Below, piece by piece: positions 36,777 to 47,299 of a stretch of DNA of 64,000 nt (position 1 is the first letter of the stretch; every line of letters starts with the position of its first letter). The position numbers and the translations under genes are program-made. The stretch comes from Haemophilus pittmaniae (lineage in GTDB: Bacteria > Pseudomonadota > Gammaproteobacteria > Enterobacterales > Pasteurellaceae): NCBI RefSeq assembly GCF_900186995.1, contig NZ_LT906463.1:1674001-1738000 (forward strand), read 5' to 3'. A model generated the notes under the pieces. That model saw nothing but the letters and a program-made list of their open reading frames with translations. It made no database searches and had not been told where the DNA came from.

Positions 36777-36789
36777 GTTACCACGTCAC
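36777..36789 (+). promoter_or_regulatory. Possible matS site upstream of matP
   Basis: GTTACCACGTCAC agrees with matS (GTGACRNYGTCAC) at 11 of 13 positions and is 17 bases before the matP start. May serve autoregulation; could be chance. Confidence 0.3.
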
Positions 36790-36805
36790 TAAAGAATACG
36801 AAATT

Positions 36806-37255
36806 ATGAGATATCAAAAACTTGAAAACCAAGAAGCCAGTTGGAAATGGAGCTATTTAATTCGCAAACATCGCGAAGGCGAAAAAATCACCCGTTATGC
36901 GGAAAATAGCCTAGAAGAAAGCAAAGTACAGGAATTAATCGAATGCCAAAATTATCCGGAAAAAATCGAAGAATGGATTAGTAACCATCTCTCAGCCGAT
37001 TTACCGGTAAAATTAGATCAAGCGATTCGTGCCCGCCGTAAACGCTTTTTCAATGCGGAAAAACAATCCACCAAGAAAAAATCTATCGATTTGGAATATG
37101 CGGTTTGGTTTCGTTTGTCGCGCTATTCCCAAAAAATGAAAATGACTCTATCTGAAACCATCATGTATATGATTGATGAACGGGAAAGTAAGGCCTTGTA
37201 TGAAAGCCAAATGACCGCAATGAAAGCGGGCTTGAAAAATCTACTGAAAAAATAA
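36806..37255 (+). CDS. matP: Macrodomain Ter protein MatP
   Basis: 149 residues, family-typical length. N-terminal RYQKLENQEASWKWSYLIRK, then the ribbon-helix-helix DNA-binding region (KKKSIDLEYAVWFRLSRYSQ) and a C-terminal coiled-coil. MatP binds matS sites and organises the replication-terminus macrodomain. Divergent from the Lon-like gene, as in E. coli. Confidence 0.96.
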   Translation: MRYQKLENQEASWKWSYLIRKHREGEKITRYAENSLEESKVQELIECQNYPEKIEEWISNHLSADLPVKLDQAIRARRKRFFNAEKQSTKKKSIDLEYAVWFRLSRYSQKMKMTLSETIMYMIDERESKALYESQMTAMKAGLKNLLKK

Positions 37256-37263
37256 CTGCAATA

Positions 37264-37294
37264 AAAAAGGCAAGGTTTTTAAACCTTGCCTTTG
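37264..37294. terminator. Terminator between matP and cspD
   Basis: Perfect stem AAAGGCAAGGTTT / AAACCTTGCCTTT; the T run is better on the minus strand (cspD side), but it can serve both convergent genes. Confidence 0.85.
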
Positions 37295-37340
37295 AGTTAC
37301 GCTAAATAGAGAAGATTTTTTGAACGCTTACGCGTTCGGT

Positions 37341-37550
37341 TTATTCCACTATCGGAATAATCTTTGTGGCGTGGGAACCTTTATCCCCATGGATCACGTC
37401 AAATTGCACTTTTTGACCGGCTTTTAAAGAGCGATATCCATCCATTTCAATCACCGAATAATGTGCAAAAATATCGGAGTCCACACCTTCGGCGGAGATG
37501 AACCCAAATCCTTTTGCATTGTTAAACCATTTAACTACTCCAATTTCCAT
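37341..37550 (-). CDS. cspD: Cold-shock-like protein CspD
   Basis: 69 residues, one cold-shock domain with RNP1 KGFGFIS and RNP2-type DIFAHYS; begins MEIGVVKWFNNAKGFGF. The IFAHYSVIEMDGYRSLKAGQ variant is CspD-like rather than CspA-like. E. coli CspD binds single-stranded DNA and inhibits replication in stationary phase. Confidence 0.93.
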   Translation of the reverse strand: MEIGVVKWFNNAKGFGFISAEGVDSDIFAHYSVIEMDGYRSLKAGQKVQFDVIHGDKGSHATKIIPIVE

Positions 37551-37695
37551 ACTGAACCTCTAGGCAACGCCATAATACAGATAAATAATAAGGTGGAAGC
37601 CTTATCCCCTTAACTTGTTGGGGCGTATACTCAACGATTTCATCTATGTATTCAACTGACAATCTCAAAAAATGATAACTTGATCACAAAATATT

Positions 37696-37860
37696 TTATT
37701 TTTCCCTTGTCTTTTCGTTTTCCGCTTTACCGTGAATCTCACGCAATGCTTTGGCGACGATTTGAATAGCCTCTCCGCTACTTATTCCTTGCGCCATTAA
37801 TTGCTGAATTTGTTCCACCGCTTTTTGCTGTTGTTCGTGGGTTAAATGAATATCAAACAT
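37696..37860 (-). CDS. yoaH: UPF0181 family protein YoaH
   Basis: 54 codons, ATG 37858-37860, stop at 37696. Translates to a start [20 protein letters not shown] followed by [20 protein letters not shown], the signature of the UPF0181/YoaH family. Function unknown. It starts 3 bases after the truC stop, so it is likely the last gene of yqcC-truC-yoaH. Confidence 0.88.
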   Translation of the reverse strand: MFDIHLTHEQQQKAVEQIQQLMAQGISSGEAIQIVAKALREIHGKAENEKTREK

Positions 37861-37863
37861 AAT

Positions 37864-38574
37864 CTACCAACCAAAAATTTCTATGAGTTTTTGCCATTGT
37901 TCATCTACATCAGCCCGAATTTCCACCATCTCATGACTGTAAGGGTGGCAAAAACGTAACATTTCAGCATGTAAAAATAAACGATTTACCCCACAATGGG
38001 TTGTCAATGCTCGATTCTGATGCAGATCACCATATTGGGTATCACCCAAAATTGGGTGAAAAATATGTTTTAGATGTCGCCGTAGCTGATGTTTACGGCC
38101 AGTTTGCGGGAAAAGACGTACTAAGGAATAGCGACTGGTCGCATAACGCCCCACTGCGTAAGGCATTTCCACGGTCTGTAAACCACAATAATCGGTAATT
38201 GCCAGTTGTGGCTGTTTATCGGTTTCAGCAAATTTATCGGCAATTTTGTCTAGTCGAGGTTTCAACGGATAATCAATCCGTCCTTCCCCCAATAAATAAC
38301 CGCGCACAATCGCCAAATAGGATTTCTCCATCGTTTTCTCGGCAAATTGTTGGCACAGTAAATTGGCGGTTTCACTATCCAAGGCAAAGAGCAATACGCC
38401 AGAAGTCGGCCGATCCAAGCGGTGAATCGGAAATACATGACGCCCCAACTGATCTCGCAAGGTTTGCATAACGAAACGCGTTTCGTGGGTATCCAACCAA
38501 CTGCGGTGCACCAACATTCCGGCCGGTTTATTCACCGCCACCAGCACTTCATCTTGATATAAAATCTCAAGCAT
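37864..38574 (-). CDS. truC: tRNA pseudouridine(65) synthase TruC
   Basis: 236 residues, RluA-type pseudouridine synthase. Catalytic motif HRLDRPTSGVLLFA (Asp of RLD), N-terminal VNKPAGMLVHRS, C-terminal QTGRKHQLRRHLKHIFHPIL. No S4 domain, matching TruC, which modifies U65 of certain tRNAs. Overlaps the end of yqcC by 8 bases; the same pairing is found in E. coli. Confidence 0.93.
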   Translation of the reverse strand: MLEILYQDEVLVAVNKPAGMLVHRSWLDTHETRFVMQTLRDQLGRHVFPIHRLDRPTSGVLLFALDSETANLLCQQFAEKTMEKSYLAIVRGYLLGEGRIDYPLKPRLDKIADKFAETDKQPQLAITDYCGLQTVEMPYAVGRYATSRYSLVRLFPQTGRKHQLRRHLKHIFHPILGDTQYGDLHQNRALTTHCGVNRLFLHAEMLRFCHPYSHEMVEIRADVDEQWQKLIEIFGW

Positions 38575-38890
38575 CTTGTTGATTCTGCAGTAATTCTTCT
38601 AATTGGCGCAACGGTTCTAATAATTCTGACAATGCCTCAAATTCGGCCATTGCTTCCTCCAAATAAGGGGAAACGGCAATTTGACTCGGCAATGCAGCAC
38701 CGCTGTCTAATAAGGCATGCATGCGGGGAATAAAAATCCACTGTAACCATTCAGTCGGTTCCATGGTATCCAACGCAAAAGGTTGTTCGCTAATAAAGGC
38801 GGCCGGCGCCGGTGGATTGGTCTGCCATAATTGCAGACGCTGCATGACGATTTGCAATTGTTGCAAATGCTCTCTGGTTTGTTGCTGCAT
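38567..38890 (-). CDS. yqcC: YqcC family protein
   Basis: 107 residues from ATG 38890, with GGGAG six bases before. Small helical protein: LQIVMQRLQLWQTNPPAPAA, SEQPFALDTMEPTEWLQWIF, IPRMHALLDSG. YqcC family; function unknown, persistently linked to truC. Confidence 0.9.
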   Translation of the reverse strand: MQQQTREHLQQLQIVMQRLQLWQTNPPAPAAFISEQPFALDTMEPTEWLQWIFIPRMHALLDSGAALPSQIAVSPYLEEAMAEFEALSELLEPLRQLEELLQNQQDA

Positions 38891-38943
38891 CTCATTCTCC
38901 CAAAAGGCGCGCATTCTACGCAAAAAACGGACGAATTTTAAGT

Positions 38944-39020
38944 TTTAAAATCAACCCTAATAAAATCAATGACTTAGGTGTTATTTAAAGAAAAACGTAG
39001 AAAATTGATGGGGCGTTTTA
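38944..39020 (-). repeat. Dispersed intergenic repeat, copy 4
   Basis: Reverse orientation: CCTAATAAAATCAATGACTT ... GATGGGGCGTTTTA. Confidence 0.75.
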
Positions 39021-39031
39021 GCGCTAAATGT

Positions 39032-39310
39032 CTAATCCCAACTATGTAATACGCGAAAATCCGGGTAATCGCGCATCTCAATATCCGATTGTAAAACCCG
39101 TTCTACATTAGCACTTGGCGGTCCTTGGTGAAGCCAAGTCGATAATTGAGCGACAGCTTCCGGTGTTCCTTGGGCAATCACCTCAACACTACCATCTAGA
39201 CAATTGCGCACCGTACCGTACACCCCTAGTTTTTGTGCCTGCCGCCAAGTAAAGTAACGAAATCCGACGCCTTGCACACGCCCATACACTTGAAATTTGC
39301 CTGCTATCAT
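39032..39310 (-). CDS. acyP: Acylphosphatase
   Basis: 92 residues from ATG 39310 (GGAGCAATC before it). Full acylphosphatase domain: YGRVQGVGFRYFTWRQAQ contains the catalytic Arg, YGTVRNCLDGSVEVIAQG the catalytic Asn. Hydrolyses acyl-phosphates in the cytoplasm. Confidence 0.95.
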   Translation of the reverse strand: MIAGKFQVYGRVQGVGFRYFTWRQAQKLGVYGTVRNCLDGSVEVIAQGTPEAVAQLSTWLHQGPPSANVERVLQSDIEMRDYPDFRVLHSWD

Positions 39311-39420
39311 GATTGCTCCATAAACATACAAAATTCGGCCTTTTGCCTATTTCCATTTGATGAAAATTAGCATAGCATACGCAACCACTTGTTTCATTTA
39401 TAAATATAAAAGGAGTAATT

Positions 39421-40080
39421 ATGAAATTACGCGCAATTGCACTGGGTTTGGCAGTACTCACAGCCAGCGGCAGCTCAATGGCAGGGATGGTCAATGCGTC
39501 ATCCAATCTTTCCGTTTTAGCCGTAGATGGCCAAAAAGCCTCTAAATCCTTGCTAAAAAATACCACTTCATTTAACGCCGAAGCAGGTCAAACCCACCAG
39601 GCCGTAGTTCGTTTATCAGAAGTGCTTGGTTCAGCCAATAACCAAGAATTATTTGAATCCTCGCCAATTATCGTGACTTTCCAAGGTAACAGCCAAGATT
39701 TACAAATTACCGCACCAACCATTCGTTCTAAAGACGATGCTGAAAAATTCAACAAAGCCCCATCCATCACCGTTACCACCAAATCCGGTCAAGCTGTTGA
39801 TGCTAAAGTGGATGTGTTAAAACAAGAAGGGCTTTTCCCAACGGCCAACGTAGTAAGCGATTTAGCGGAATATAACGCCTCTAACGCACCAGCTGCAGTT
39901 GCCGCTTTTGCTGCCGGTAATGCGGCCGCAATGCCGGGTGTTGCCTCCACTAAAGCCAGCAAAGGCAAAATTGTGGTGCAAGGGGAAAATGTTGCTGAAC
40001 AACAATTACAATATTGGTTCCAACAAGCCGATAAAGAAACCCAAACCCGTTTCTTGAACTGGGCTAAAAAACAAAAATAA
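39421..40080 (+). CDS. yccT: UPF0319/DUF2057 family periplasmic protein (YccT-like)
   Basis: 219 residues; signal peptide 1-21 (SMA-GMV). DUF2057 features: NLSVLAVDGQKA, FNAEAGQTHQAVVRLSEVLG, IIVTFQGNSQDLQI, and the C-terminal LQYWFQQADKETQTRFLNWA. E. coli YccT (CsgI) dampens curli; no curli genes are seen here, so that role need not carry over. AAAGGAG before ATG. Confidence 0.88.
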   Translation: MKLRAIALGLAVLTASGSSMAGMVNASSNLSVLAVDGQKASKSLLKNTTSFNAEAGQTHQAVVRLSEVLGSANNQELFESSPIIVTFQGNSQDLQITAPTIRSKDDAEKFNKAPSITVTTKSGQAVDAKVDVLKQEGLFPTANVVSDLAEYNASNAPAAVAAFAAGNAAAMPGVASTKASKGKIVVQGENVAEQQLQYWFQQADKETQTRFLNWAKKQK

Positions 40081-40094
40081 TTTGTTAACAATAA

Positions 40095-40127
40095 GAAAGA
40101 AAAGTGGGCTTTAGGCTCACTTTTTTA
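40095..40127 (+). terminator. Terminator after yccT
   Basis: Imperfect stem AAAGTGGGC / GGCTCACTTT with a TTTTTTA tail; lies between yccT and yccS. Confidence 0.65.
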
Positions 40128-40153
40128 TTACATCAACTGAAGAAGGAAAAAGC

Positions 40154-42319
40154 ATGAATCGTTGGCTAAATGCGAAAGTCATTGCAGCCATTCCGGTGTT
40201 TATTGCACTCAATTTGGCGGCTGTCGGCATTTGGGCATTTGATATTTCGGCACAGGCCATGCCCTTAGTTTTGGGGATTATTGCCGGTGGTTTAGTGGAT
40301 TTGGACAATCGCCTAACTGGTCGTTTAAAAAATGTGTTTTATACCCTCGTGGCTTTTTCTATCTCCACTTTTATCGTACAGCTAAATATCGGACAACCGC
40401 TCCAATATATTTTGCTGATGACCGCAATAACCTTTATTTTTACCATGATTGGTGCGGTTGGGCCACGCTATAACACCATCGCTTTTGGAACACTAGTAGT
40501 CGCAGTCTATACCACCCTCACCTACTTACCCGATAATCAGCAAAGTTGGTTTATTAATCCTTTAATGATCCTGCTCGGCACATTGTTGTATAGCGTAGTC
40601 ACACTCATTGTTTATCTGTTTTTTCCCAATCGTCCGGTGCAAGAAAACGTCGCCAAAGCCTTCTGTGCCCTGGGTGAATATTTAGATGCTAAATCCACCT
40701 TTTTCGATCCCGATGAAATTGAGCAAATTGAACACAAGCAACTGAATGTGGCGATGAAAAATGCCAATGTAGTAAGCGCCTTTAATTTAGTTCGCACAGC
40801 CTTGTTTCACCGTATTCGGGGACAACATCGCCATCCTCGCACCCAACGAATGTTGCGCTATTACTTTATCGCTCAAGATATTCATGAACGGGCCAACTCC
40901 AGCCATTTTGATTATCAACAATTAGCCGAAACCCTCAAAAATACCGATTTAATTTTCCGTATTCAGCGTCTTTGGGAATTACAGGCTCAAGCCTGCCATG
41001 AAATGACCGCTGCATTACGACAAAATCAACCTTATCACTACAATCTGCGGGTTGATAAAGCCCTGCAAGGCACCATGCAATCCTTTGAATTGTACGCTCG
41101 CCAACATCCGGATGCCGATGAGCTAACCGCAATTCAAACACTGTTGGATAACCTACAAAGTATCAACTGGCAATTACGTCAATTAGAGCAGGATAATCCG
41201 GATCAGGAAAAATATGCCCAGATCTATGAAGTGCAAATTACCGGCCTAAAAAATATCGTTGCTGCCATCCTAGAGAATTGCACCTTTGAATCCCAATTAT
41301 TCCGCCACGCAGTGCGCCTGTCGTTGGTAGTTTTGCTATGCTGTTCAATTGTAGAATTTTTCCAATTTAACTTGGGCTACTGGATTTTGCTCACCGCCGT
41401 ATTTGTTTGCCAACCCAACTACTCCGCCACAAAAAGCCGTTTACGGCAACGGATTGTGGGAACGATTTTGGGTGTATTAGTCGGCTCCGCATTGCCTTAT
41501 TTAAATCCAACCCTGGAAATGCAATTAGGACTATTGGTGTTAACCAATACCCTATTTTTCTTTTTCCGCAGTAATAATTATAGCTATTCCACCTTCTTTA
41601 TTACCTTACAGGTATTGATTAGCTTCGATGTAGCCGGTCTTAGTAGTGAAGCCGCATTATTACCGCGCCTACTCGACACCCTGATTGGTACAGCCATTTC
41701 TTGGGTGGCCGTTTCCTATCTATGGCCCGATTGGAAATATTTGCAACTGGATAAGGTCAGCCGTCAGGCTATCTATAGTGATGCGCAATATCTATTACAT
41801 ATTTTAAGCCAATTACAATTTGGCCAATCCAATGATCTGCAATATCGCATTGCGCGCCGTAACGCCCATCAATATGCGGCAGCCCTCAGTGCCACCCTGT
41901 CCAATATGAACAATGAACCGGACAAATATCAGAGCTATTTGCAACAGGGATTTGATTTACTGAAAATGAATTACTCATTGCTCAGCTATATTTCCGCATT
42001 AGGGGCATATCGACAAAAAATGAGTCGTTTGCAGCAAAGCACCCAATTCTTGGCCGGTTTCTATCCTTGCGCTAAAAAAGTGCTGTATGTGTTAGAAAAT
42101 ATTGAAAAATTATCCCCTGAAGTATTTGATAAATTACAACTCAATATCGAGCTAGGGTTGAAGGAAATCCAATGGGATGAAAGCCAGGCCGCAGAAAAAG
42201 CCGCTTTCAGCCAACCCTTGCAACAATTAAATTTGATTGCCCAGTTATTGCCGCAAATTTACCAATACTTTCACCCAACGGCCGATTTGCCTTTAATGAA
42301 CGAACAGTCGGCTGGTTAA
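40154..42319 (+). CDS. yccS: FUSC-family inner membrane protein YccS
   Basis: 721 residues, YccS/YhfK type. Two blocks of about five to six membrane helices (residues about 10-160 and 385-540), each followed by a cytoplasmic helical domain. Landmarks: PLVLGIIAGGLVDLDNRLTG, and the FUSC signature GYWILLTAVFVCQPNYSATK near residue 410. Relatives include aromatic-acid exporter AaeB; substrate unknown. Confidence 0.92.
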   Translation: MNRWLNAKVIAAIPVFIALNLAAVGIWAFDISAQAMPLVLGIIAGGLVDLDNRLTGRLKNVFYTLVAFSISTFIVQLNIGQPLQYILLMTAITFIFTMIGAVGPRYNTIAFGTLVVAVYTTLTYLPDNQQSWFINPLMILLGTLLYSVVTLIVYLFFPNRPVQENVAKAFCALGEYLDAKSTFFDPDEIEQIEHKQLNVAMKNANVVSAFNLVRTALFHRIRGQHRHPRTQRMLRYYFIAQDIHERANSSHFDYQQLAETLKNTDLIFRIQRLWELQAQACHEMTAALRQNQPYHYNLRVDKALQGTMQSFELYARQHPDADELTAIQTLLDNLQSINWQLRQLEQDNPDQEKYAQIYEVQITGLKNIVAAILENCTFESQLFRHAVRLSLVVLLCCSIVEFFQFNLGYWILLTAVFVCQPNYSATKSRLRQRIVGTILGVLVGSALPYLNPTLEMQLGLLVLTNTLFFFFRSNNYSYSTFFITLQVLISFDVAGLSSEAALLPRLLDTLIGTAISWVAVSYLWPDWKYLQLDKVSRQAIYSDAQYLLHILSQLQFGQSNDLQYRIARRNAHQYAAALSATLSNMNNEPDKYQSYLQQGFDLLKMNYSLLSYISALGAYRQKMSRLQQSTQFLAGFYPCAKKVLYVLENIEKLSPEVFDKLQLNIELGLKEIQWDESQAAEKAAFSQPLQQLNLIAQLLPQIYQYFHPTADLPLMNEQSAG

Positions 42320-42340
42320 ACAGTAAAATGTCACATTTGA

Positions 42341-42424
42341 TTTAAGTTTTTATTCAACATCAATAAAATCAATAACTTACATGTTATTTTTAATAAAAAG
42401 CAGTAATCCAAGGGGGCGTTTAGA
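42341..42424 (-). repeat. Dispersed intergenic repeat, copy 5
   Basis: Reverse orientation: CAATAAAATCAATAACTTAC ... AAGGGGGCGTTTAG, between yccS and rnfA. Flanked on both sides by short matches to TGTCACATTT. Confidence 0.7.
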
Positions 42425-42520
42425 TGTCACATTTAGCCCCCTTTAAAGGCCGTCTATGTACCCCAAATTTCCTATTGTTCTAAGGCGATAAAATCCGCAT
42501 AATACGCGGTCTACATTTGA

Positions 42521-43175
<655 letters not shown>

Positions 43176-43176
<1 letters not shown>

Positions 43177-43754
43177 TGTATCTGTTACTTGCCATCAGTT
43201 TGTTGGCGCTACTATTTGGGGCTATTTTGGGGTATGCCTCTATCAAACTTAAGGTCGAAGCCGATCCCGTGGTGGATAAAATCGATGCGATTTTGCCGCA
43301 AAGCCAATGCGGACAATGTGGTTATCCCGGTTGTCGCCCTTATGCCGAAGCCATTGCCAATGGCGATAGCATCACCAAATGCATACCCGGTGGACAACCT
43401 ACGATAGTGAAGATCGCTGAGATTATGGGCGTTGATGTACCTAGCGGTGATGCACAAGAAGAGCCGGTGACCCAAGTTGCCCTAATCCATGAAGAAATGT
43501 GCATTGGTTGCACCAAATGTATTCAAGCCTGTCCGGTCGATGCCATTATTGGTACCAATAAAGCCATGCATACAGTCATCGCCGATCTTTGTACCGGCTG
43601 TACCCTTTGCGTAGCACCTTGCCCGACGGATTGTATAAAAATGATTGATGTAAAACCGCAAGTGGATAATTGGAACTGGAAATTCGATGCTAAATTGGTA
43701 ATTCCCGTGGTAAATACCACTGATAATGAGAAAAAATTAGTGGTGGGGGAATAA
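43176..43754 (+). CDS. rnfB: Rnf electron transport complex subunit B
   Basis: 192 residues. N-terminal membrane helix (1-25), a 4Fe-4S domain with [17 protein letters not shown] and a downstream Cys, then two ferredoxin clusters [16 protein letters not shown] and [16 protein letters not shown]. Carries electrons between RnfC and the membrane subunits or ferredoxin-side partners. Stop abuts the rnfC start. Confidence 0.97.
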
Positions 43755-46193
43755 ATGGCCGATGTATTAAGTCGTTTTGCCAGCGGTAAACTTTGGCAGT
43801 TTAAAGGTGGAATTCATCCTCCTGAAATGAAAGCACAATCCAATCACCAACCGATTAGTGCAGCTCCTTTAAGCAAAGATTTTTATGTGCCAGTTAAACA
43901 ACATGCCGGCAATCCGGGGCGTTTATTGGTACAAGTCGGCGATCGCGTGCTCAAAGGCCAACCACTCACCCAAGGTGATGGGCTACGCGAGTTGCCGATT
44001 CACGCCCCTACTTCCGGCCTTGTAAAAGATATTGCGCCTTATGTGGCAGCCCACCCTTCAGGTCTTACGGAAATAATGGTGCATATCGAGGCTGACGGCC
44101 TAGATCAATGGCGTGAACAATCCCCCTTAGCCGACTATCTACATCTGCCACCGCAACAATTAGTAGAGCGGATTTATCAAGCTGGAGTGGCCGGGCTAGG
44201 TGGCGCAGTATTTCCAACTGCGGCAAAAATCCATTCTGCGGAATCTAAGGTCAAGCTATTAATTATCAATGCTGCTGAATGCGAACCTTATATTAGTTGC
44301 GATGATCGCCTAATGCGTGATTACACCGACGAAATCTTGGAAGGTGTACGTATTTTGCGTTATCTGCTAAGACCGGAAAAAGTCGTGATCGCCATTGAAG
44401 ACAATAAACCGGAGGCTATTAGCGCGTTAAAACGTCATCTCAATGGTGCCGATGATATCGAACTGCGGATCATTCCAACCAAATACCCTTCCGGTGCCGC
44501 GAAACAATTGATTTATGTACTAACCGGTATGGAAGTGCCGGCCGGTGGCCGTTCTTCAGATATCGGTGTATTGATGCATAATGTCGGAACGGCTTTTGCA
44601 ATTAAGCGAGCGATAATTGACGATGAGCCATTGATTGAACGCGTAGTCACCCTGACCGGCGATAAAATTAGCCAAAAAGGAAATTATTGGGTGCGTTTAG
44701 GTACCCCAATTAATGAATTATTAGCGCATTATGGCTATCAATTCGATGCTCGTTTTCCGGTATTTGCCGGCGGGCCGATGATGGGCCTACAGCTCTTTGA
44801 TTTAAAAGCACCGGTAAGCAAGGTCGTCAACTGTCTGCTTGCACCGGATCATTTCGAATACGGCGAACCTGAACCTGAACAATCCTGTATTCGCTGCTCT
44901 GCCTGTTCCGATGCTTGTCCGGTTAATTTAATGCCGCAACAGCTCTATTGGTTTGCACGTAGTGAAGATCACAAAAAGTCTGAAGAATATTCTCTCAAAG
45001 ATTGTATTGAGTGTGGAGTTTGTGCCTATGTTTGCCCAAGCCATATTCCACTGATCCAATATTTCCGCCAAGAAAAAGCCAAAATTTGGGAAATCAAAGA
45101 AAAAGAAATTAAGGCAGCAGAAGCTAAAGCCCGTTTTGAAGCCAAACAGGCCCGTATGGAACGGGAACAAGAGGCGCGTAAAGCCCGCACCCAACAAGCG
45201 GCAGAAAATCGCCGCCAAGAAGTCGCACAAAACCAAGGCGAAGACCCGGTTGCAGCTGCACTTGCTCGGTTAAAAGCCAAACAAGCTGAAAATACGCCAC
45301 TTGAAATTAAAACGGTGATTTCCGAACAAGGGGAAGTTCAACCGGATAATTCACAATTAATGGCCTTACGCAAAGCCCGACGCTTAGCCAAACAAGCTGC
45401 GGAAACTGAAAAATCAACACAAGTTGATACCTCATCAACGGCAACAAATGATTCAGCAAGCGATGATAAAAAAGCCGCTGTTGCCGCAGCACTTGCCCGT
45501 GCTAAGGCAAAAAAAGCAGCTCAACTCAATAGTGCTGCCACTGTTGTTGCTGAAAATACAGTAACAGAAACGGCATCAATAGCGGCTGAAACCGATCCGA
45601 AGAAAGCCGCTGTCGCGGCTGCCATTGCCCGTGCTAAAGCAAAAAAAGCAGCTCAAACTGATAGCACCACTGCTGTTGCTGAAAGAACGCCAATGGAAAC
45701 TGCATCGACAACCGATGAGACTGATCCGAAGAAAGCCGCTGTTGCGGCAGCCATTGCTCGTGCTAAGGCGAAAAAAGTGGCTCAAGCTGATAGCACCACA
45801 GCTGTTGCTGAAAGAACGCCAATGGAAACTGCATCGACAACCGATGAGACTGATCCGAAGAAAGCCGCTGTCGCGGCTGCTATTGCTCGCGCTAAGGCGA
45901 AAAAAGCTGCTCAAGCTGATAGCACCACAGCTGTTGCAGAAAGAACGCCAATGGAAACTGCATCGACAACCGATGAGGCTGATCCAAAGAAAGCGGCTGT
46001 CGCGGCTGCCATTGCCCGTGCTAAAGCGAAAAAAGCGGCTCAAACTGATAGCACTACTGCTGTTGCTGAAAGAACGCCAATGGAAACTGTATCGACAACC
46101 GATGAGACTGATCCGAAGAAAGCCGCTGTCGCGGCCGCTATTGCTCGCGCTAAAGCGAAAAAAGCGGCTATGGATGCCGCCAAGCAACAATAA
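43755..46193 (+). CDS. rnfC: Rnf electron transport complex subunit C with repetitive C-terminal extension
   Basis: 812 residues. Core 1-450: RnfC barrel-sandwich start (GGIHPPEMK), FMN/NADH-binding [12 protein letters not shown] (about 145-157), two 4Fe-4S motifs [14 protein letters not shown] (about 377) and [14 protein letters not shown] (about 417). From about 450 a charged Ala/Lys/Glu coiled coil follows, then six repeats of a 43-residue unit ([20 protein letters not shown] ...). The core oxidises NADH; the extension is variable between species and of unknown role. Longer than most homologues because of the repeats. Confidence 0.96.
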   Translation: MADVLSRFASGKLWQFKGGIHPPEMKAQSNHQPISAAPLSKDFYVPVKQHAGNPGRLLVQVGDRVLKGQPLTQGDGLRELPIHAPTSGLVKDIAPYVAAHPSGLTEIMVHIEADGLDQWREQSPLADYLHLPPQQLVERIYQAGVAGLGGAVFPTAAKIHSAESKVKLLIINAAECEPYISCDDRLMRDYTDEILEGVRILRYLLRPEKVVIAIEDNKPEAISALKRHLNGADDIELRIIPTKYPSGAAKQLIYVLTGMEVPAGGRSSDIGVLMHNVGTAFAIKRAIIDDEPLIERVVTLTGDKISQKGNYWVRLGTPINELLAHYGYQFDARFPVFAGGPMMGLQLFDLKAPVSKVVNCLLAPDHFEYGEPEPEQSCIRCSACSDACPVNLMPQQLYWFARSEDHKKSEEYSLKDCIECGVCAYVCPSHIPLIQYFRQEKAKIWEIKEKEIKAAEAKARFEAKQARMEREQEARKARTQQAAENRRQEVAQNQGEDPVAAALARLKAKQAENTPLEIKTVISEQGEVQPDNSQLMALRKARRLAKQAAETEKSTQVDTSSTATNDSASDDKKAAVAAALARAKAKKAAQLNSAATVVAENTVTETASIAAETDPKKAAVAAAIARAKAKKAAQTDSTTAVAERTPMETASTTDETDPKKAAVAAAIARAKAKKVAQADSTTAVAERTPMETASTTDETDPKKAAVAAAIARAKAKKAAQADSTTAVAERTPMETASTTDEADPKKAAVAAAIARAKAKKAAQTDSTTAVAERTPMETVSTTDETDPKKAAVAAAIARAKAKKAAMDAAKQQ
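45465..46175 (+). repeat. 129-base in-frame tandem repeats in rnfC
   Basis: Unit starts (GAT of DPKK/DDKK) at 45465, 45594, 45723, 45852, 45981 and 46110, each 129 bases apart. The first is diverged (DDKK..., [14 protein letters not shown]), the inner ones are nearly identical, and the last is truncated. Encodes [20 protein letters not shown] plus a Thr/Glu-rich linker. Confidence 0.95.
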
Positions 46194-46216
46194 AATAAAG
46201 AAATTGAGATAGATCC

Positions 46217-47299
46217 ATGTTTAAAAATATGACCAGCTCACCCCATGTGCATTCCGGCAAACTCACAGCCCGAATTATGCTTTGGGTGATCCTTGCTATG
46301 TTACCGGCACTGGCCGCCCAGTTATATTACTTTGGTTTTGGTGTGTTGATTCAAATCCTATTAGCTGTGAGCTGTGCCCTTCTATTGGAATTTGGAGTAA
46401 CCAAACTACGTAAAAAACCAACGCTTTTTTATATCGGGGATTTTAGTGTGGTATTAACCGCGCTTATTCTTGCGATGGCAATTCCACCCTATGCGCCCTA
46501 TTGGGTAATTCTAATCGGTACCGCTTGCGCTGTGCTATTGGGGAAACATGTATATGGTGGATTAGGACAAAATCCTTTTAACCCGGCTATGGTCGGTTAT
46601 GTGGTGTTATTAATTTCTTTCCCATTGCAGATGACAACCTGGATTCCGCCAATTGCGTTATTACAGGAACCACCGACATTCCCGGATGCACTTTCCCTTA
46701 TTTTTAATAATGTGACGACCGATGGCTTTACCCTGTCACAATTGCTACATTCAATCGATGGAATAACCCAAGCAACACCGTTAGATAGCGCCAAAATCTT
46801 CTATTCCCTGCATCAGGGTGGCCCAGAGGTTTTCCATCAATTTGTACAACTGCCGATTTTACAAAATGGTAGTGATTTGGCTACCGGCTGGTGGCAAATC
46901 AATCTTGCCTTCTTACTAGGCGGTCTATTCTTAATCTGGAAGAAAGCCATTCATTGGCAAATTCCCGTAGCAATGCTAGTAAGTTTCATGTGCTTGGCAA
47001 TCATTACCGCCTTTTTGGGAAAACATCATCTAAGCGTAATTAGTCAATTATTAAGCGGAGCCATGATGTTTGGCGCATTTTTTATTGCTACAGATCCTGT
47101 CACAGCATCTATTACACCTCGTGGAAAACTAGTATTTGGTGGATTAATCGGGTTATTAGTCTATTTAATCCGTTACTTCGGTAACTATCCCGACGGTGTA
47201 GCCTTTGCCGTGTTATTGGCAAACATTTGTGTGCCATTGATTGATCACTACACCCGCCCACGGGTGGCCGGTTATGCTGTGAAGGGGAAAAAATCATGA
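46217..47299 (+). CDS. rnfD: Rnf electron transport complex subunit D
   Basis: 360 residues, about nine to ten membrane helices. The covalent FMN threonine is Thr187 in [10 protein letters not shown], the same number as in Vibrio cholerae Rnf[21 protein letters not shown] and [20 protein letters not shown] are family landmarks. Membrane subunit thought to take part in Na+ or H+ pumping. Stop overlaps rnfG (ATGA). Confidence 0.97.
   Translation: MFKNMTSSPHVHSGKLTARIMLWVILAMLPALAAQLYYFGFGVLIQILLAVSCALLLEFGVTKLRKKPTLFYIGDFSVVLTALILAMAIPPYAPYWVILIGTACAVLLGKHVYGGLGQNPFNPAMVGYVVLLISFPLQMTTWIPPIALLQEPPTFPDALSLIFNNVTTDGFTLSQLLHSIDGITQATPLDSAKIFYSLHQGGPEVFHQFVQLPILQNGSDLATGWWQINLAFLLGGLFLIWKKAIHWQIPVAMLVSFMCLAIITAFLGKHHLSVISQLLSGAMMFGAFFIATDPVTASITPRGKLVFGGLIGLLVYLIRYFGNYPDGVAFAVLLANICVPLIDHYTRPRVAGYAVKGKKS

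Noticed and set aside
37304-37340. Second hairpin GAACGC-TTAC-GCGTTC after cspD as a terminator
   Set aside because: No T run on the minus strand; the stem at 37264-37294 is the better terminator.
45576-46212. Long ORFs on both strands over the rnfC repeats (204 and 195 codons)
   Set aside because: Produced by the 129-bp repeat, whose length is a multiple of three and so keeps alternative frames open. Composition is Ser/Phe/Arg or Leu/Lys/Arg biased with no start signals.
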